From VRUE01 sp963704505 (lineage in GTDB: Bacteria; Actinomycetota; Thermoleophilia; Solirubrobacterales; 70-9): a stretch of 64,000 bases of DNA. Both the position numbers and the translations under genes were made by a program. Positions 17,828 to 26,345 of the stretch are shown here, piece after piece (the first letter of the stretch is position 1; each line of letters opens with the position of its first letter). Under the pieces are notes generated by a model that was not told the origin of the DNA, did not search any database, and saw nothing but the letters and a program-made list of their open reading frames with translations. The stretch covers positions 434,001-498,000 of the forward strand of contig OY969912.1 in the NCBI GenBank assembly GCA_963704505.1, read 5' to 3'.

Positions 17828-19984
17828 ATGACCCAGCGGAGCCGCCGACGTCATCGCAGCCGTGGCGACCTGAGGGGCAGGCTGATCTTCGTCGCCGTGG
17901 CGGTCGTGGCGCTGGTCGCGGTCCTCGGGATCGGCGTCACCTCCTGGGTGCTGAAGGTCGCCGCCGACGCTCCCCCGCTCTCCTCCTGCAAGCCGATCGA
18001 CAAGGGCGGCAACTCGACCCTGTTCGCCGCCGACGGAACCAAGCTCGGGGTCATCGCCTCCGACGAGGCCCGCACGCCGGTCGCGATCAAACGCGTGCCC
18101 AAGGACCTGCAGCTGGCGACGGTCGCGATCGAGGACCAGCGCTTCTACCAGCACGGCGGCGTCGACTTCGAGGGCATCGTGCGCGCTGCGTCGAAGGACA
18201 TTCAGGCGGGAGCGGCGGTCGAGGGCGGGTCGACGATCACCCAGCAGCTCGTTCGCAACCTCTGCATCTCCGACCCCGAGCAGAATTTCGAACGGAAGAT
18301 CGTCGAGGCGAAGCTGGCGGAAGAGTATTCCGAACGCCACAGCAAGCGGCAGATCCTCAGCCAGTACCTCAACACCGCCTCCTACGGGACGGTCGAGGGC
18401 AGCACCGCGGTCGGCGTCCAGGCCGCCTCGAAGATCTACTTCTCGCGCCCGGTATCGAAGCTCGACCTCGCCCGCTCGGCCCTGCTTGCCGGGCTGCCGC
18501 AGGCGCCGACCGAATACAACCCGATCCTCAATGCCGCCGGCGCCCGCGAGCGCCGCAACGAGGTGCTGGCGAAGATGGCCGAACAGGGCTACATCTCCGC
18601 CGCGGAAGCGCGCGCCGCCGAGGCCCGCGGGCTCGGCCTCGATGTCTCCGAGGGCTTCTTCGAACATGACCAGCCCTACTTCTTCGATTACGTCGAGGAC
18701 AAGCTGATCGCCGCGTATGGGGTCAACACCGTCCGCCAGGGCGGGCTCGACGTCTACACGACGATCGACCCGGGGCTGCAGGAAGTCGGCCTCGAGGCGC
18801 TGCGGTCGACCCTCCCGTACTCGACCGACCCCTCATCGGCGTTCGTCTCGATCGACCCGCGCAACGGCGAGATCCGCGCGATGGTCTCGAGCTCCAACTA
18901 CGAAGACAGCCAGTTCAACCTGGCGGCGCAGGGTCACCGCCAGCCCGGCTCGACCTTCAAGACCTTCGTCCTGACCACGGCGCTGAAGCAGGGGATCGAT
19001 CCCTACTCGACCTACTACGTCTCGAAACCGCTGGACCTCGACCTGCCCCGGTGGGGCCACTGGGAAGTCCACACGGCCGACGAAGGCTATCTCGGCTCGG
19101 TCAACCTCCAGCAGGCGACGGTCGCCTCCGACAACACCGTCTTCGCCCAGCTCGACCTCGACGTCGGCCCGGAGCACGTCGCCGCGACGGCGAAATCGAT
19201 GGGCATCACCAGCCCATTGGACGGGATCCCGGCCGAGGGCATCGGCGGCCTGCGGATCGGCGTCTCGCCACTGGAGATGTCGGACGCCTACGCGACCCTG
19301 GCCTCGGGGGGGATCCACCGTGACCCGATCGCGATCCGTCGGGTCGTCTTCCCCGGCGGCAAGGTCGACAAGCCGGAGAGGCCGCATCCCGAACGGGTCG
19401 TCTCCGAAGCGGTCGCCTACCAGGTGACCCGCCTGCTCCACGACAACATCACCGAAGGGACCGGCACCGCGGCCTACACCGGCTGCGAAGGTCAAGCCGG
19501 GAAGACAGGGACCACGGACGGGCTCACCGACGCCTGGTTCGCGGGCTTCCAGCCGAACCTCTCGACCGTGGTCTGGGTCGGCTACCCGCAGTCGAACGAG
19601 ATCGAAATGACCAGCGTCCATGGGATCGAGGTCTTCGGCGGCACCTTCCCGGCCGAAATCTGGCACCAGGTGTACGAAAACGCCGGCGTCCCCTGCGAGG
19701 ACTTCACCGAACCGGAAGAACAGATCCAGTGGGCGCCGTTCTACGGCGAGTTCACGGCGTCGGGCCCGACCGACAACTCGATCTCCAAATCCCAGCAGGG
19801 CGAAGAAGGGACGCTCCCCGGGCAAGACATGGTCGGCGGCTATAACCCCAACGCCTACGCGCCGGGGGTGGGCCAGGAACCGTACGTCCCACCCTCGCCG
19901 CCGCCGGCGCCATCGCCGCCGACGGGCGGGGGCGGAGCCGCGGGCGGGATCGGCGCCGGGCAGGAAAGCGGCGGGGGCGGCTAG
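17828..19984 (+). CDS. class A penicillin-binding protein (transglycosylase/transpeptidase)
   Basis: This 718-residue bifunctional peptidoglycan synthase has one N-terminal membrane helix (residues 20-43). The GT51 domain has EDQRFYQHGGVD near residue 98, GGSTITQQLVRN near 133 and RQILSQYLNTASYG near 176. The transpeptidase domain has GSTFKTF (SxxK) near residue 377, SDNTVFAQ (SxN) near 433 and AGKTGTTDGL (KTG) near 557. The C-terminal ~60 residues are Pro/Gly-rich. It polymerises and crosslinks glycan strands outside the membrane. Its TAG stop is followed directly, in the same reading frame, by a glycosyltransferase reading frame. Confidence 0.95.
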   Translation: MTQRSRRRHRSRGDLRGRLIFVAVAVVALVAVLGIGVTSWVLKVAADAPPLSSCKPIDKGGNSTLFAADGTKLGVIASDEARTPVAIKRVPKDLQLATVAIEDQRFYQHGGVDFEGIVRAASKDIQAGAAVEGGSTITQQLVRNLCISDPEQNFERKIVEAKLAEEYSERHSKRQILSQYLNTASYGTVEGSTAVGVQAASKIYFSRPVSKLDLARSALLAGLPQAPTEYNPILNAAGARERRNEVLAKMAEQGYISAAEARAAEARGLGLDVSEGFFEHDQPYFFDYVEDKLIAAYGVNTVRQGGLDVYTTIDPGLQEVGLEALRSTLPYSTDPSSAFVSIDPRNGEIRAMVSSSNYEDSQFNLAAQGHRQPGSTFKTFVLTTALKQGIDPYSTYYVSKPLDLDLPRWGHWEVHTADEGYLGSVNLQQATVASDNTVFAQLDLDVGPEHVAATAKSMGITSPLDGIPAEGIGGLRIGVSPLEMSDAYATLASGGIHRDPIAIRRVVFPGGKVDKPERPHPERVVSEAVAYQVTRLLHDNITEGTGTAAYTGCEGQAGKTGTTDGLTDAWFAGFQPNLSTVVWVGYPQSNEIEMTSVHGIEVFGGTFPAEIWHQVYENAGVPCEDFTEPEEQIQWAPFYGEFTASGPTDNSISKSQQGEEGTLPGQDMVGGYNPNAYAPGVGQEPYVPPSPPPAPSPPTGGGGAAGGIGAGQESGGGG

Positions 19985-21076
19985 CTGAGCCTCTCTCCCG
20001 GGGCGGCCCTCGCCCTCATATGGGCCGGGTTCGCCGCCTACCTCGCGGTCCTCGCGGTCGCGCCGCGGATCGGCCGCCGACGGGTCTGGGCCGCGATCAT
20101 CGTCCTGGTCGCGGTCTTCGCGCTGACCCCGCCGCTGCTCTCCCACGACGTCTACAGCTACATCGACTACGCCCGGCTGGGGGCGGTCCACGGCCTCGAC
20201 CCCTACCTGGCCAAGCCCGGTGCGGTCCCGGGCGACCCGGTGTTCCGGAGCGTCGACTGGACGGGCGTGACCAGCGCCTACGGTCCGCTCTTCACCCTGG
20301 CCACCTACGCGCTCGGCACCAGCTCGATCGGCACCTCGATCTTCGTCCTCAAGGCGGTCGGGGCGTTGGCGGTGCTGGCGCTGGTCGCCGTGGTCGCGCG
20401 AATCGCGCCGGCGCGCGGAATCGACCCCGTCTTCGCCGCAGCCTTCGTCGGCCTCAACCCACTGCTGCTCGTGCACGTCGTCGGCGGCCCCCACAACGAC
20501 GGTCTCTCGATGCTGGTGGCGATGATCGGCGTCGCCGCGGTCCTCGGGGGAATCGAGGCAAGCGGCGGGGCCTCGTTCGTCCTCGCCGCCGGGATCAAGG
20601 CCTCCGGCGCCTTCTTCGCGCCCTTCGCCCTGATCGGCTCCGCCCGCCGCGGCCGCTTTCTGCTCGGTGCCCTCGCCGCCGCCGCCCTGGTGGCGCTGGT
20701 GGCCTGGCCCGCCTTCCACCTGCACTGGCTCGAGTCGCTCGACGTCGCCGGCGGCAACCTCGGCAAGACCAGCCACATGAGCGCTCCGGTCACTGTCGCC
20801 CGGCTCACCGGCCTCGACCGCTCGGTCGTCCAGGACGCTGCGCTCTACCTCTACGTCGCCGCCTTCGCCTACCTGCTGATCTGGACCTGGAGGGGAGGCG
20901 ACTGGATCCGCGCCTCCGCCTGGGCCGGCGCCGGCCTGCTGCTCGCCACCACGTGGCTTCTCCCCTGGTACCTGATCTGGGTGCTGCCGCTCGCCGCGCT
21001 CTCCCGCGATCGACAGGTCCAGTTCCTCACCCTGGCCCTCACCGCCTTCCAGCTGAGCACGCGGCTGCCGCTATGA
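19985..21076 (+). CDS. GT-C type polyprenyl-phosphate mannosyltransferase-like protein (GT87/MptA-like)
   Basis: The frame codes for a polytopic membrane protein (about 363 residues if counted from 19985). It has SHDVYSYIDYARLGAVHGLD with the Asp motif of GT-C enzymes, then DPYLAKPG, SAYGPLF and VGGPHNDG, and eight or more hydrophobic segments. Family members transfer mannose from polyprenyl phosphate outside the membrane. The first usual start codon in frame is a GTG at 20240, after the catalytic motif, so translation must begin earlier. The CTG at 19985, directly after the PBP TAG stop and in the same frame, is the likeliest. Read-through or an assembly error are alternatives. Family sure, start unsure. 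Confidence 0.75.
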   Translation: MSLSPGAALALIWAGFAAYLAVLAVAPRIGRRRVWAAIIVLVAVFALTPPLLSHDVYSYIDYARLGAVHGLDPYLAKPGAVPGDPVFRSVDWTGVTSAYGPLFTLATYALGTSSIGTSIFVLKAVGALAVLALVAVVARIAPARGIDPVFAAAFVGLNPLLLVHVVGGPHNDGLSMLVAMIGVAAVLGGIEASGGASFVLAAGIKASGAFFAPFALIGSARRGRFLLGALAAAALVALVAWPAFHLHWLESLDVAGGNLGKTSHMSAPVTVARLTGLDRSVVQDAALYLYVAAFAYLLIWTWRGGDWIRASAWAGAGLLLATTWLLPWYLIWVLPLAALSRDRQVQFLTLALTAFQLSTRLPL

Positions 21077-21085
21077 GGGCGGGCG

Positions 21086-21284
21086 TCAGCGCAGGCCGAC
21101 GATCAGCCCGGCCAGGGTGAGGAACCCCGTGATCATCGTCATCTGCATGCGTTGGAAGCGGGTCTCGAGCACCTCGAATCGCCGTTCGAATCCCTCAAAA
21201 CGGCCCTCCATCGCGTCGAAACGCCGGTCGGGTGCTCAGGTCGTCCAGCCGCTCATCGGCCGACTTTTCCCTCATCAGCTCCAT
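21086..21284 (-). pseudogene. frameshifted small coiled-coil/membrane protein
   Basis: Two overlapping minus-strand frames make one sensible small protein. The first, from ATG 21284, reads MELMREKSADERLDDLSTR. The second, open through ATG 21211 to a stop at 21086, reads RRFDAMEGRFEGFERRFEVL and then ends in a hydrophobic helix, TMITGFLTLAGLIVGL. The heptad-like F-E-R-RF repeats plus a C-terminal membrane segment are typical of short actinobacterial coiled-coil anchors of about 60 residues. The join needs a one-base shift near 21226. Either the gene is decayed or the assembly has an indel. Too short for standard gene finding. Confidence 0.5.
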
Positions 21285-21338
21285 CTCGCCCGAGCCTACG
21301 GCGCAATGTGTTGTCTGAGCGTCATGAAAGTGAAAATC

Positions 21339-22805
21339 TCAGGCGACCGACTCTCGATGCTCGGCGATGTCGGCGAGCTGATCGTCGACCCAGTCACCCG
21401 GGTTGCGCGAGAAGATGATCCGCTTCAGCCCCTCCGACCAATCGTGCTTCTGCTCGGGGTCCATGGTCAGCGCGCGATAGATCGCGTCCGCCTGCTCCTG
21501 GATGTCGAAAGGATTGACCGAGAGCACGTAGTCCCAGAGCTCGTGGTGGGAGCCGGTGTTCTCGGAAAGCATCAGCACGCCGTCGCGGGTGTTCACCGCC
21601 GGCGCCTCCTTGGCAACCAGGTTCATGCCATCGAAGATCGAGTTGACCATCAGCAGGTCGAAGTGCTTGTAGCGGGCGACGGCGTCGTGGAAGTTCTCGT
21701 AGATCTTCAGGTCGATCGGCATCCAGTCCGTCGTCCCGTGGCGGTGGTTGACGACCGCGACCAGAGCCTCGATCCGCTCCAGGTACTCCGCGTACTCGGG
21801 GACGTCCTGGCGCGAGGGCTGCAGGTGGGCGATGAAGGTGACCTGCTCGCGGAACTCCGGATGCTGGGTCAGGAAGGTGTCGAAAGCGGTGAAGCCGCGC
21901 AGGACGTTCTTCGAGAGGTCGGCGCGATCGACGCGGATGATGAGGTGCCGCCGCCGGCGCTCGAGAACCTCGCGCTCGGCCGCGGCCACCTCGGCCGACT
22001 CGGCGGCACGGCGCAGGCGCTCGGCATCGATCCCCAGCGGATAGGCGCGGGCAAGGGTCCGGTGGCCGTCCTCACCGGTGACGGTGCAGGTCTCGTAGTC
22101 GACGTCGGCGCCGAGCAGTTCGTCGCAGCAGCGGATGAAGTTGATGCAGTAGGCCTGGGTATGGAAGCCGATGATGTCGTTGGCGAGCATGCCGTGGAAG
22201 ATCGCTTCGCGGATCCTCCCGGGCAGCACCCTCCAGCTGTCCGGCTGTGACCAGGGAATGTGGACGAAGTGGTGGAGGAAGGCGTCGGGGCGAGCGTCCC
22301 GGATCATGCGCGGGGCGGTGTAGAGGTGGTAGTCGTGGAGCATCACGAGCGGCCGGTCCTGACCCTCGATCTGGCTGAGCACCGCGGCGGCGATGTCGCC
22401 GTTGACCGCCTGGTATCCGAGGTCCCAGGCGTCGAGCTCCTCCTGGCGGATGTCCGGGGCGTTGGAGAGGTCCCAGAGGTAGTGCTGGATGAACCAGAGG
22501 ATCGGGTTGGCGATCACGTTGTAGAAGCGGTCGTAGGCCTGCGGGTCGCTGCCGACCATCAGCACCCGGTAGTCGATGCCGTCGATCGAGAGCTCGACCG
22601 GCCCGCCACGCTCCTCGGAGACGGCCACGTCCTCGTCGGTCATCGCCGAGGCGATCCAGAGCGCGTCCCTATGTGACACCAGGCCGGAGAGCGCCGTGAC
22701 CAGACCGCCGCCCCCGCGGCGCACCACGCGCTCTCCCCCCTCGCTCTTCTCGAACTGCGCCGGGCCGCGGTTGGAGACGATGATCAGGGGATCCGAGTCG
22801 GCCAC
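21339..22805 (-). CDS. otsA: trehalose-6-phosphate synthase family glycosyltransferase (GT20)
   Basis: This 488-residue GT20 protein has a GTG start. It has IIVSNRGP at the N-terminus with RRGGGGLVTAL as the UDP-sugar loop, VMLHDYHLYTAP near residue 155, FVHIPWSQPDSWRVLP near 183, and the C-terminal donor-site region VNSIFDGMNLVAKE and SENTGSHHELWD. OtsA joins glucose from a nucleotide sugar to glucose 6-phosphate. No OtsB-type phosphatase lies here. It is 29 bases downstream of a TreT-type synthase, so both act in trehalose or a related compatible solute. HDYHL is conserved, but residues differ enough that a glucosylglycerol-phosphate-type product is not excluded. Confidence 0.85.
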   Translation of the reverse strand: MADSDPLIIVSNRGPAQFEKSEGGERVVRRGGGGLVTALSGLVSHRDALWIASAMTDEDVAVSEERGGPVELSIDGIDYRVLMVGSDPQAYDRFYNVIANPILWFIQHYLWDLSNAPDIRQEELDAWDLGYQAVNGDIAAAVLSQIEGQDRPLVMLHDYHLYTAPRMIRDARPDAFLHHFVHIPWSQPDSWRVLPGRIREAIFHGMLANDIIGFHTQAYCINFIRCCDELLGADVDYETCTVTGEDGHRTLARAYPLGIDAERLRRAAESAEVAAAEREVLERRRRHLIIRVDRADLSKNVLRGFTAFDTFLTQHPEFREQVTFIAHLQPSRQDVPEYAEYLERIEALVAVVNHRHGTTDWMPIDLKIYENFHDAVARYKHFDLLMVNSIFDGMNLVAKEAPAVNTRDGVLMLSENTGSHHELWDYVLSVNPFDIQEQADAIYRALTMDPEQKHDWSEGLKRIIFSRNPGDWVDDQLADIAEHRESVA

Positions 22806-22834
22806 CCGCTCAGCCTACCCGGCCGTGTTGGGCG

Positions 22835-24073
22835 CTACTCGTCGAGCTCTTTGAACAACTTGAGCCAGTCGCGCAGAAGCCGCGGCGAGAGGAAGTGCTG
22901 CCTCGCGTGCTCCTTGCCGGCGCGGCCGAGGCGCTTCCCCAGTTCGGGGTCGCGGAGGATCTCGAGGCAGCGCCGCGCGCACTCCTCGGGGGAGTCGACC
23001 AGGTAGCCGGAGACCCCGTCCTCGATCTGCAGCGGGATGCCGCCGACGTTGCCGCCGATCGTCGGGCGCCCCTTCCAGAGCGCCTCGGTGACGGTCAGGC
23101 CGAAGCCCTCGCGGATCGACTTCTGCAGGCATACGTCGGACTGCGACTGGAACGCGTTGACCTCGATCGCGCCGACGTTGTTGAGGTTGTTGAGGATCTT
23201 GATGTCGGGGTCGCCGTCGGCGTATTCGAAGGTCTTCTGGAAGAAGTCCCAGCCCTCCGGGTCATCGGTCGCCATCGAGCCGACCAGCGCGAGCTGCGCC
23301 TCGGGCACCTCCTTGGTGACCTCGCGGTAGGCGTCGATCACGCCCATCGGGTCCTTCCACGGGTCGAAGCGGGAGACCTGGGTGATCAGCGGCCGGTCGA
23401 CGTCGATCCCGAACTGGTTGCAGACGAAGGCGGCGTCGTCGGGCGAGAAGGCCATGTTCTTCGGCGAGAGCGGATCGATCGCCGGCGGGATGATCTGGAT
23501 GCCGGCGTGGTCGCGCATGCCGACCGGGACGTAGGTCGGCAGGTGCCAGACGGTCGCGTCGTACTCCTCGATCAGCGGCTGCAGGCGGGCGATCGGCGCC
23601 GGGTTCGGCTCGGAGAGGTCGATGTGGCAGCGCCAGATCCAGTTGCGGGCCTTGGCAAGCGCGCCGCGGCGCAGGCCGATCGGCTGCGGGTCGTGGACGA
23701 TGATCGTGTCCCACTCGCCTTCCAGGCCCTCGGCGTTGATCTCGTTGATTTCGTCGAACACGGCCCACTGCTCGTCGCTGAGGGATTCGTCGGCCCCCTG
23801 GAGCGAGTTGTGGAGGAGCTTGGTCGCGTTGAAGAACTCCTCCTTGCCGAAGATCACGTGCCAGTGGGCGTCGATGCCGGCGTCCCGCATCAGGGGCACG
23901 ATCGTGTAGAGGATCTCCGAGACACCGCCGCCGAAGGCGGTCGCGCTGACGTGCAGGACGCGCTGTCCCTCGAGCTTCTCGGCGAGCTCGCGGATCTCCT
24001 CGATCAGCGGTTTGCCGGCGATGTGCGTGTAGTCGGCGAGGGACTTCTGGCCGAGTGAGACTTCCTGAAGCAT
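22835..24073 (-). CDS. treT: trehalose glycosyltransferring synthase (TreT-like, GT4)
   Basis: This 412-residue GT4 glycosyltransferase starts at ATG 24073. Its N-terminal part carries VLHVSATAFGGGVSEIL near residue 40, a glycine-rich acceptor loop typical of TreT and trehalose phosphorylase relatives, then IIVHDPQPIGL near 130. The C-terminal Rossmann half has TQVSRFDPWKDPMGVIDAY near residue 240 and REGFGLTVTEALWKGRPTIG near 330 with the E-x7-E motif. TreT makes trehalose from NDP-glucose and glucose in one step. Lying upstream of the GT20 gene in the same direction, it suggests two linked routes to an osmolyte. Confidence 0.88.
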   Translation of the reverse strand: MLQEVSLGQKSLADYTHIAGKPLIEEIRELAEKLEGQRVLHVSATAFGGGVSEILYTIVPLMRDAGIDAHWHVIFGKEEFFNATKLLHNSLQGADESLSDEQWAVFDEINEINAEGLEGEWDTIIVHDPQPIGLRRGALAKARNWIWRCHIDLSEPNPAPIARLQPLIEEYDATVWHLPTYVPVGMRDHAGIQIIPPAIDPLSPKNMAFSPDDAAFVCNQFGIDVDRPLITQVSRFDPWKDPMGVIDAYREVTKEVPEAQLALVGSMATDDPEGWDFFQKTFEYADGDPDIKILNNLNNVGAIEVNAFQSQSDVCLQKSIREGFGLTVTEALWKGRPTIGGNVGGIPLQIEDGVSGYLVDSPEECARRCLEILRDPELGKRLGRAGKEHARQHFLSPRLLRDWLKLFKELDE

Positions 24074-24123
24074 CCGGGAGTTCTACACACCCGGGCGGTT
24101 AGAGGCCCTCCTCGCCCTTTCGG

Positions 24124-25293
24124 CTATTCCCCGGAGGGGCTCGCCGGGCGCTCGCCGAGCGTGACCTGGACCTTTTCGACGCTGCCGTCGTGAAGGATTT
24201 CGACGGTCACCTCTTCACCCGGCTTGAGCGTCGCAATGTCCCGCGCCAGGTCTTCCGGGCGCAGCACCTTGTGGCCGTCGACCGAGAGGATCACGTCGCC
24301 TCCCGTTTTCACCGGCAGGCCCTGGAAGTGGATCGTCTTGTCGCCGCCCTGCAGCCCCGCCTTGTCGCCGGGCCCGCCGGGGACGACTTCGGCGAGCAGG
24401 CCGCCGTGGTCGCTGGGCAGCCCGAGCTTCTCGGCGAGCTGCGGGTAGAGCGCCTGGGTCGAGACCCCGATGTACGCGTATTCGGCCTTGCCGTTTTCGG
24501 CGAGCTCGGCGATCGAGCGCTTCACCGCGGAGACCGGGATCGCGAAGCCGACCCCGGACGCGGTGCCGCTTTCGGTCTCGATCTGCTGGTTGATGCCGAG
24601 CACTTCGGCGTCGCCGTTGAGCAGAGGCCCGCCGGAGTTGCCGGGGTTGATCGAGGCATCGGTCTGGATCGCGCCCTCGATCTGGAACTGGGTGAGCGAT
24701 TTGACCGAGCGATCGGTGGCGGAGATGATCCCGACCGAGAGTGAGTGCTGCTGGCCGAAGGGGCTGCCGATCGCCGCCACCGGCTGGCCCGGGACGAGGT
24801 CTGCATCGGTGCCCAGCTTCAGCGGGTTCAGGTCGAGGCCGGTGGGATCGACTTCAAGGAGGGCGACGTCGGCGAACGGGTCGAAGCCGAGGATCTTGGC
24901 CGGGACGACGTTGCGGTCCGGGAACTCGATGTAGACCGCCTTCGCCTCCTTGCGTTCGCCGTCGGCCCCCGATTCGTCGGTGACGACGTGGGCGTTGGTG
25001 ACGATGCGGCCGTTCTTGTCGAGGACGATGCCGGAGCCCTCGGCGGCTCCTTCGTCGAGAATCGAGCGGATCGTGACCACGCCCGGGGCGGCCTCCCTGT
25101 AGACGTCGGCGGCGTCGAAGCCGTTTTCGGAGGACTCGACGATCACCCGCTGCACCTTCGCTTCCGGGGTCGCCGCTTCGATCGTGGTCGTGTCGCCGTC
25201 GCCGCTGCCGGGCCCGACCCCACCGCCGCCGCAGCCGGCAACGAGGAGCGCCGGCGCCAGCAGCGCCGCCGCGAGGGCTTTGCGCGGCGTCAC
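24124..25293 (-). CDS. HtrA/DegP-like serine protease with PDZ domain, putative lipoprotein
   Basis: This 389-residue protein has a lipobox LLVAGC (Cys21), a Gly-rich linker, then an S1C protease domain with catalytic His102 (TNAHVV), Asp142 (FADVALLEVD) and Ser220 (NPGNSGGPLL). A PDZ domain spans about residues 285-380 (GGPGDKAGLQGGD, VILSVDGHKV). It degrades or refolds misfolded envelope proteins outside the membrane. It overlaps the histidine kinase gene by ATGA and so belongs to the same operon as the two-component system, much as PepD follows MprAB in Mycobacterium. The protease and kinase probably act in one envelope-stress response. Confidence 0.92.
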   Translation of the reverse strand: MTPRKALAAALLAPALLVAGCGGGGVGPGSGDGDTTTIEAATPEAKVQRVIVESSENGFDAADVYREAAPGVVTIRSILDEGAAEGSGIVLDKNGRIVTNAHVVTDESGADGERKEAKAVYIEFPDRNVVPAKILGFDPFADVALLEVDPTGLDLNPLKLGTDADLVPGQPVAAIGSPFGQQHSLSVGIISATDRSVKSLTQFQIEGAIQTDASINPGNSGGPLLNGDAEVLGINQQIETESGTASGVGFAIPVSAVKRSIAELAENGKAEYAYIGVSTQALYPQLAEKLGLPSDHGGLLAEVVPGGPGDKAGLQGGDKTIHFQGLPVKTGGDVILSVDGHKVLRPEDLARDIATLKPGEEVTVEILHDGSVEKVQVTLGERPASPSGE

Positions 25294-26345
25294 GCCCTGG
25301 CCTCGCGGGCGACCGGGACGCGGGCGATCGAGTGGATCTCGGCCGGGGGAAGGTCGAGGGTGAAGACGGTGAAGCGCTTGTTCGAGGTGATCGAGATGCG
25401 CCCCCGCATGCGCTGGGCCAGCTCCCGGGCGATCGCCAGCCCGAGGCCCGAGCCGCCGCCCTCCTCCGCCGTGTAGAAGCGCTCGAAGACGCGGCCCTGA
25501 ACCCGCTGCGGGATGCCGGGCCCTTCATCGGACACGGTCAGCTCGACGCGGCGATTCACGGAGTTCGCGGTCACGGTCACCTTGGTTCCCTCTGGGGTGT
25601 GGGTGAGGGCATTGTCGAGCAGGATACGGGTGATCTGCCGCACCCGGTCGGGGTCGGCGCTGGCGATCACCGGATGGCTGGGTCGCCGCAGCTCGAGCCG
25701 CGAGCCGTGGACGTCGGCGCGCGGGCCGAACTCCCTGGCGACGTCGCGGGCGAGATTGCCGAGGTCGACGCTGTCGGTGCGGACGATGAGCGCCCCGGCG
25801 TCGAGCTGGGAGAGGTCGAGCAGGTCGGTGGTCAACTTGGTCAGCCTGACTATCTGTTCGCGCATCGTGCGAACGAACTCCTCGCGCTCCTCGGGGCTGG
25901 GGTCCTCTTCTTCGAGCAGCTCGACGAAGCCGCCGAGGCTGAAGATCGGCGTGCGCAGCTCGTGCGAGGCGTTGGCGATGAACTGTTTGCGGGCGCCGTC
26001 GAGCTCGGCCAGGCGACGCTGCATTTCGTTGAAGGTGCGGGCGAGGCGCGCCAGCTGGCCGGTCGAGTCGACCGGAATACGGCTGCCGAAGTCTCCGTCG
26101 GCGATCTTGCGCGCCGCCTCCTCCAGGCGGGCGATACGGCGGCCGACGAGCTGCGCGTTGTAGTACCCGATCGCGAAGGCGACGATCAGCCCGAACAGCC
26201 CGCCGATCACGATCGAGTGGGCGGCGCCGGAGTCCCCCTCGACGACGACCGCCCAGATGTAGATCGCCACCGCGGTCGTCGCCGCCGCGGCGAGCGAGAC
26301 CAGGGTCAGGCGGCCGCCGAAGTGGGCCGCGCGGAGTCCTTTCAT
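25290..26345 (-). CDS. sensor histidine kinase, MprB/EnvZ-like
   Basis: This 351-residue membrane kinase has two hydrophobic segments (about residues 12-35 and 43-62) with almost no external loop, then a HAMP linker (residues 63-115). The dimerisation domain has NASHELRTPIFSLGGF with His128, and an HATPase domain has NALTHTPEGTKVTV, DEGPGIP and GGGSGLGLAIA. With such a short outer loop it may sense the membrane itself or a partner protein rather than a soluble ligand. It overlaps both neighbours by 4 bases: the response regulator upstream and the HtrA-like protease downstream. Confidence 0.93.
   Translation of the reverse strand: MKGLRAAHFGGRLTLVSLAAAATTAVAIYIWAVVVEGDSGAAHSIVIGGLFGLIVAFAIGYYNAQLVGRRIARLEEAARKIADGDFGSRIPVDSTGQLARLARTFNEMQRRLAELDGARKQFIANASHELRTPIFSLGGFVELLEEEDPSPEEREEFVRTMREQIVRLTKLTTDLLDLSQLDAGALIVRTDSVDLGNLARDVAREFGPRADVHGSRLELRRPSHPVIASADPDRVRQITRILLDNALTHTPEGTKVTVTANSVNRRVELTVSDEGPGIPQRVQGRVFERFYTAEEGGGSGLGLAIARELAQRMRGRISITSNKRFTVFTLDLPPAEIHSIARVPVAREARA

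Noticed and set aside
18833..20776. Minus-strand open frame of 647 codons
   Set aside because: Antisense to the PBP and glycosyltransferase genes; composition and lack of motifs mark it as a shadow.
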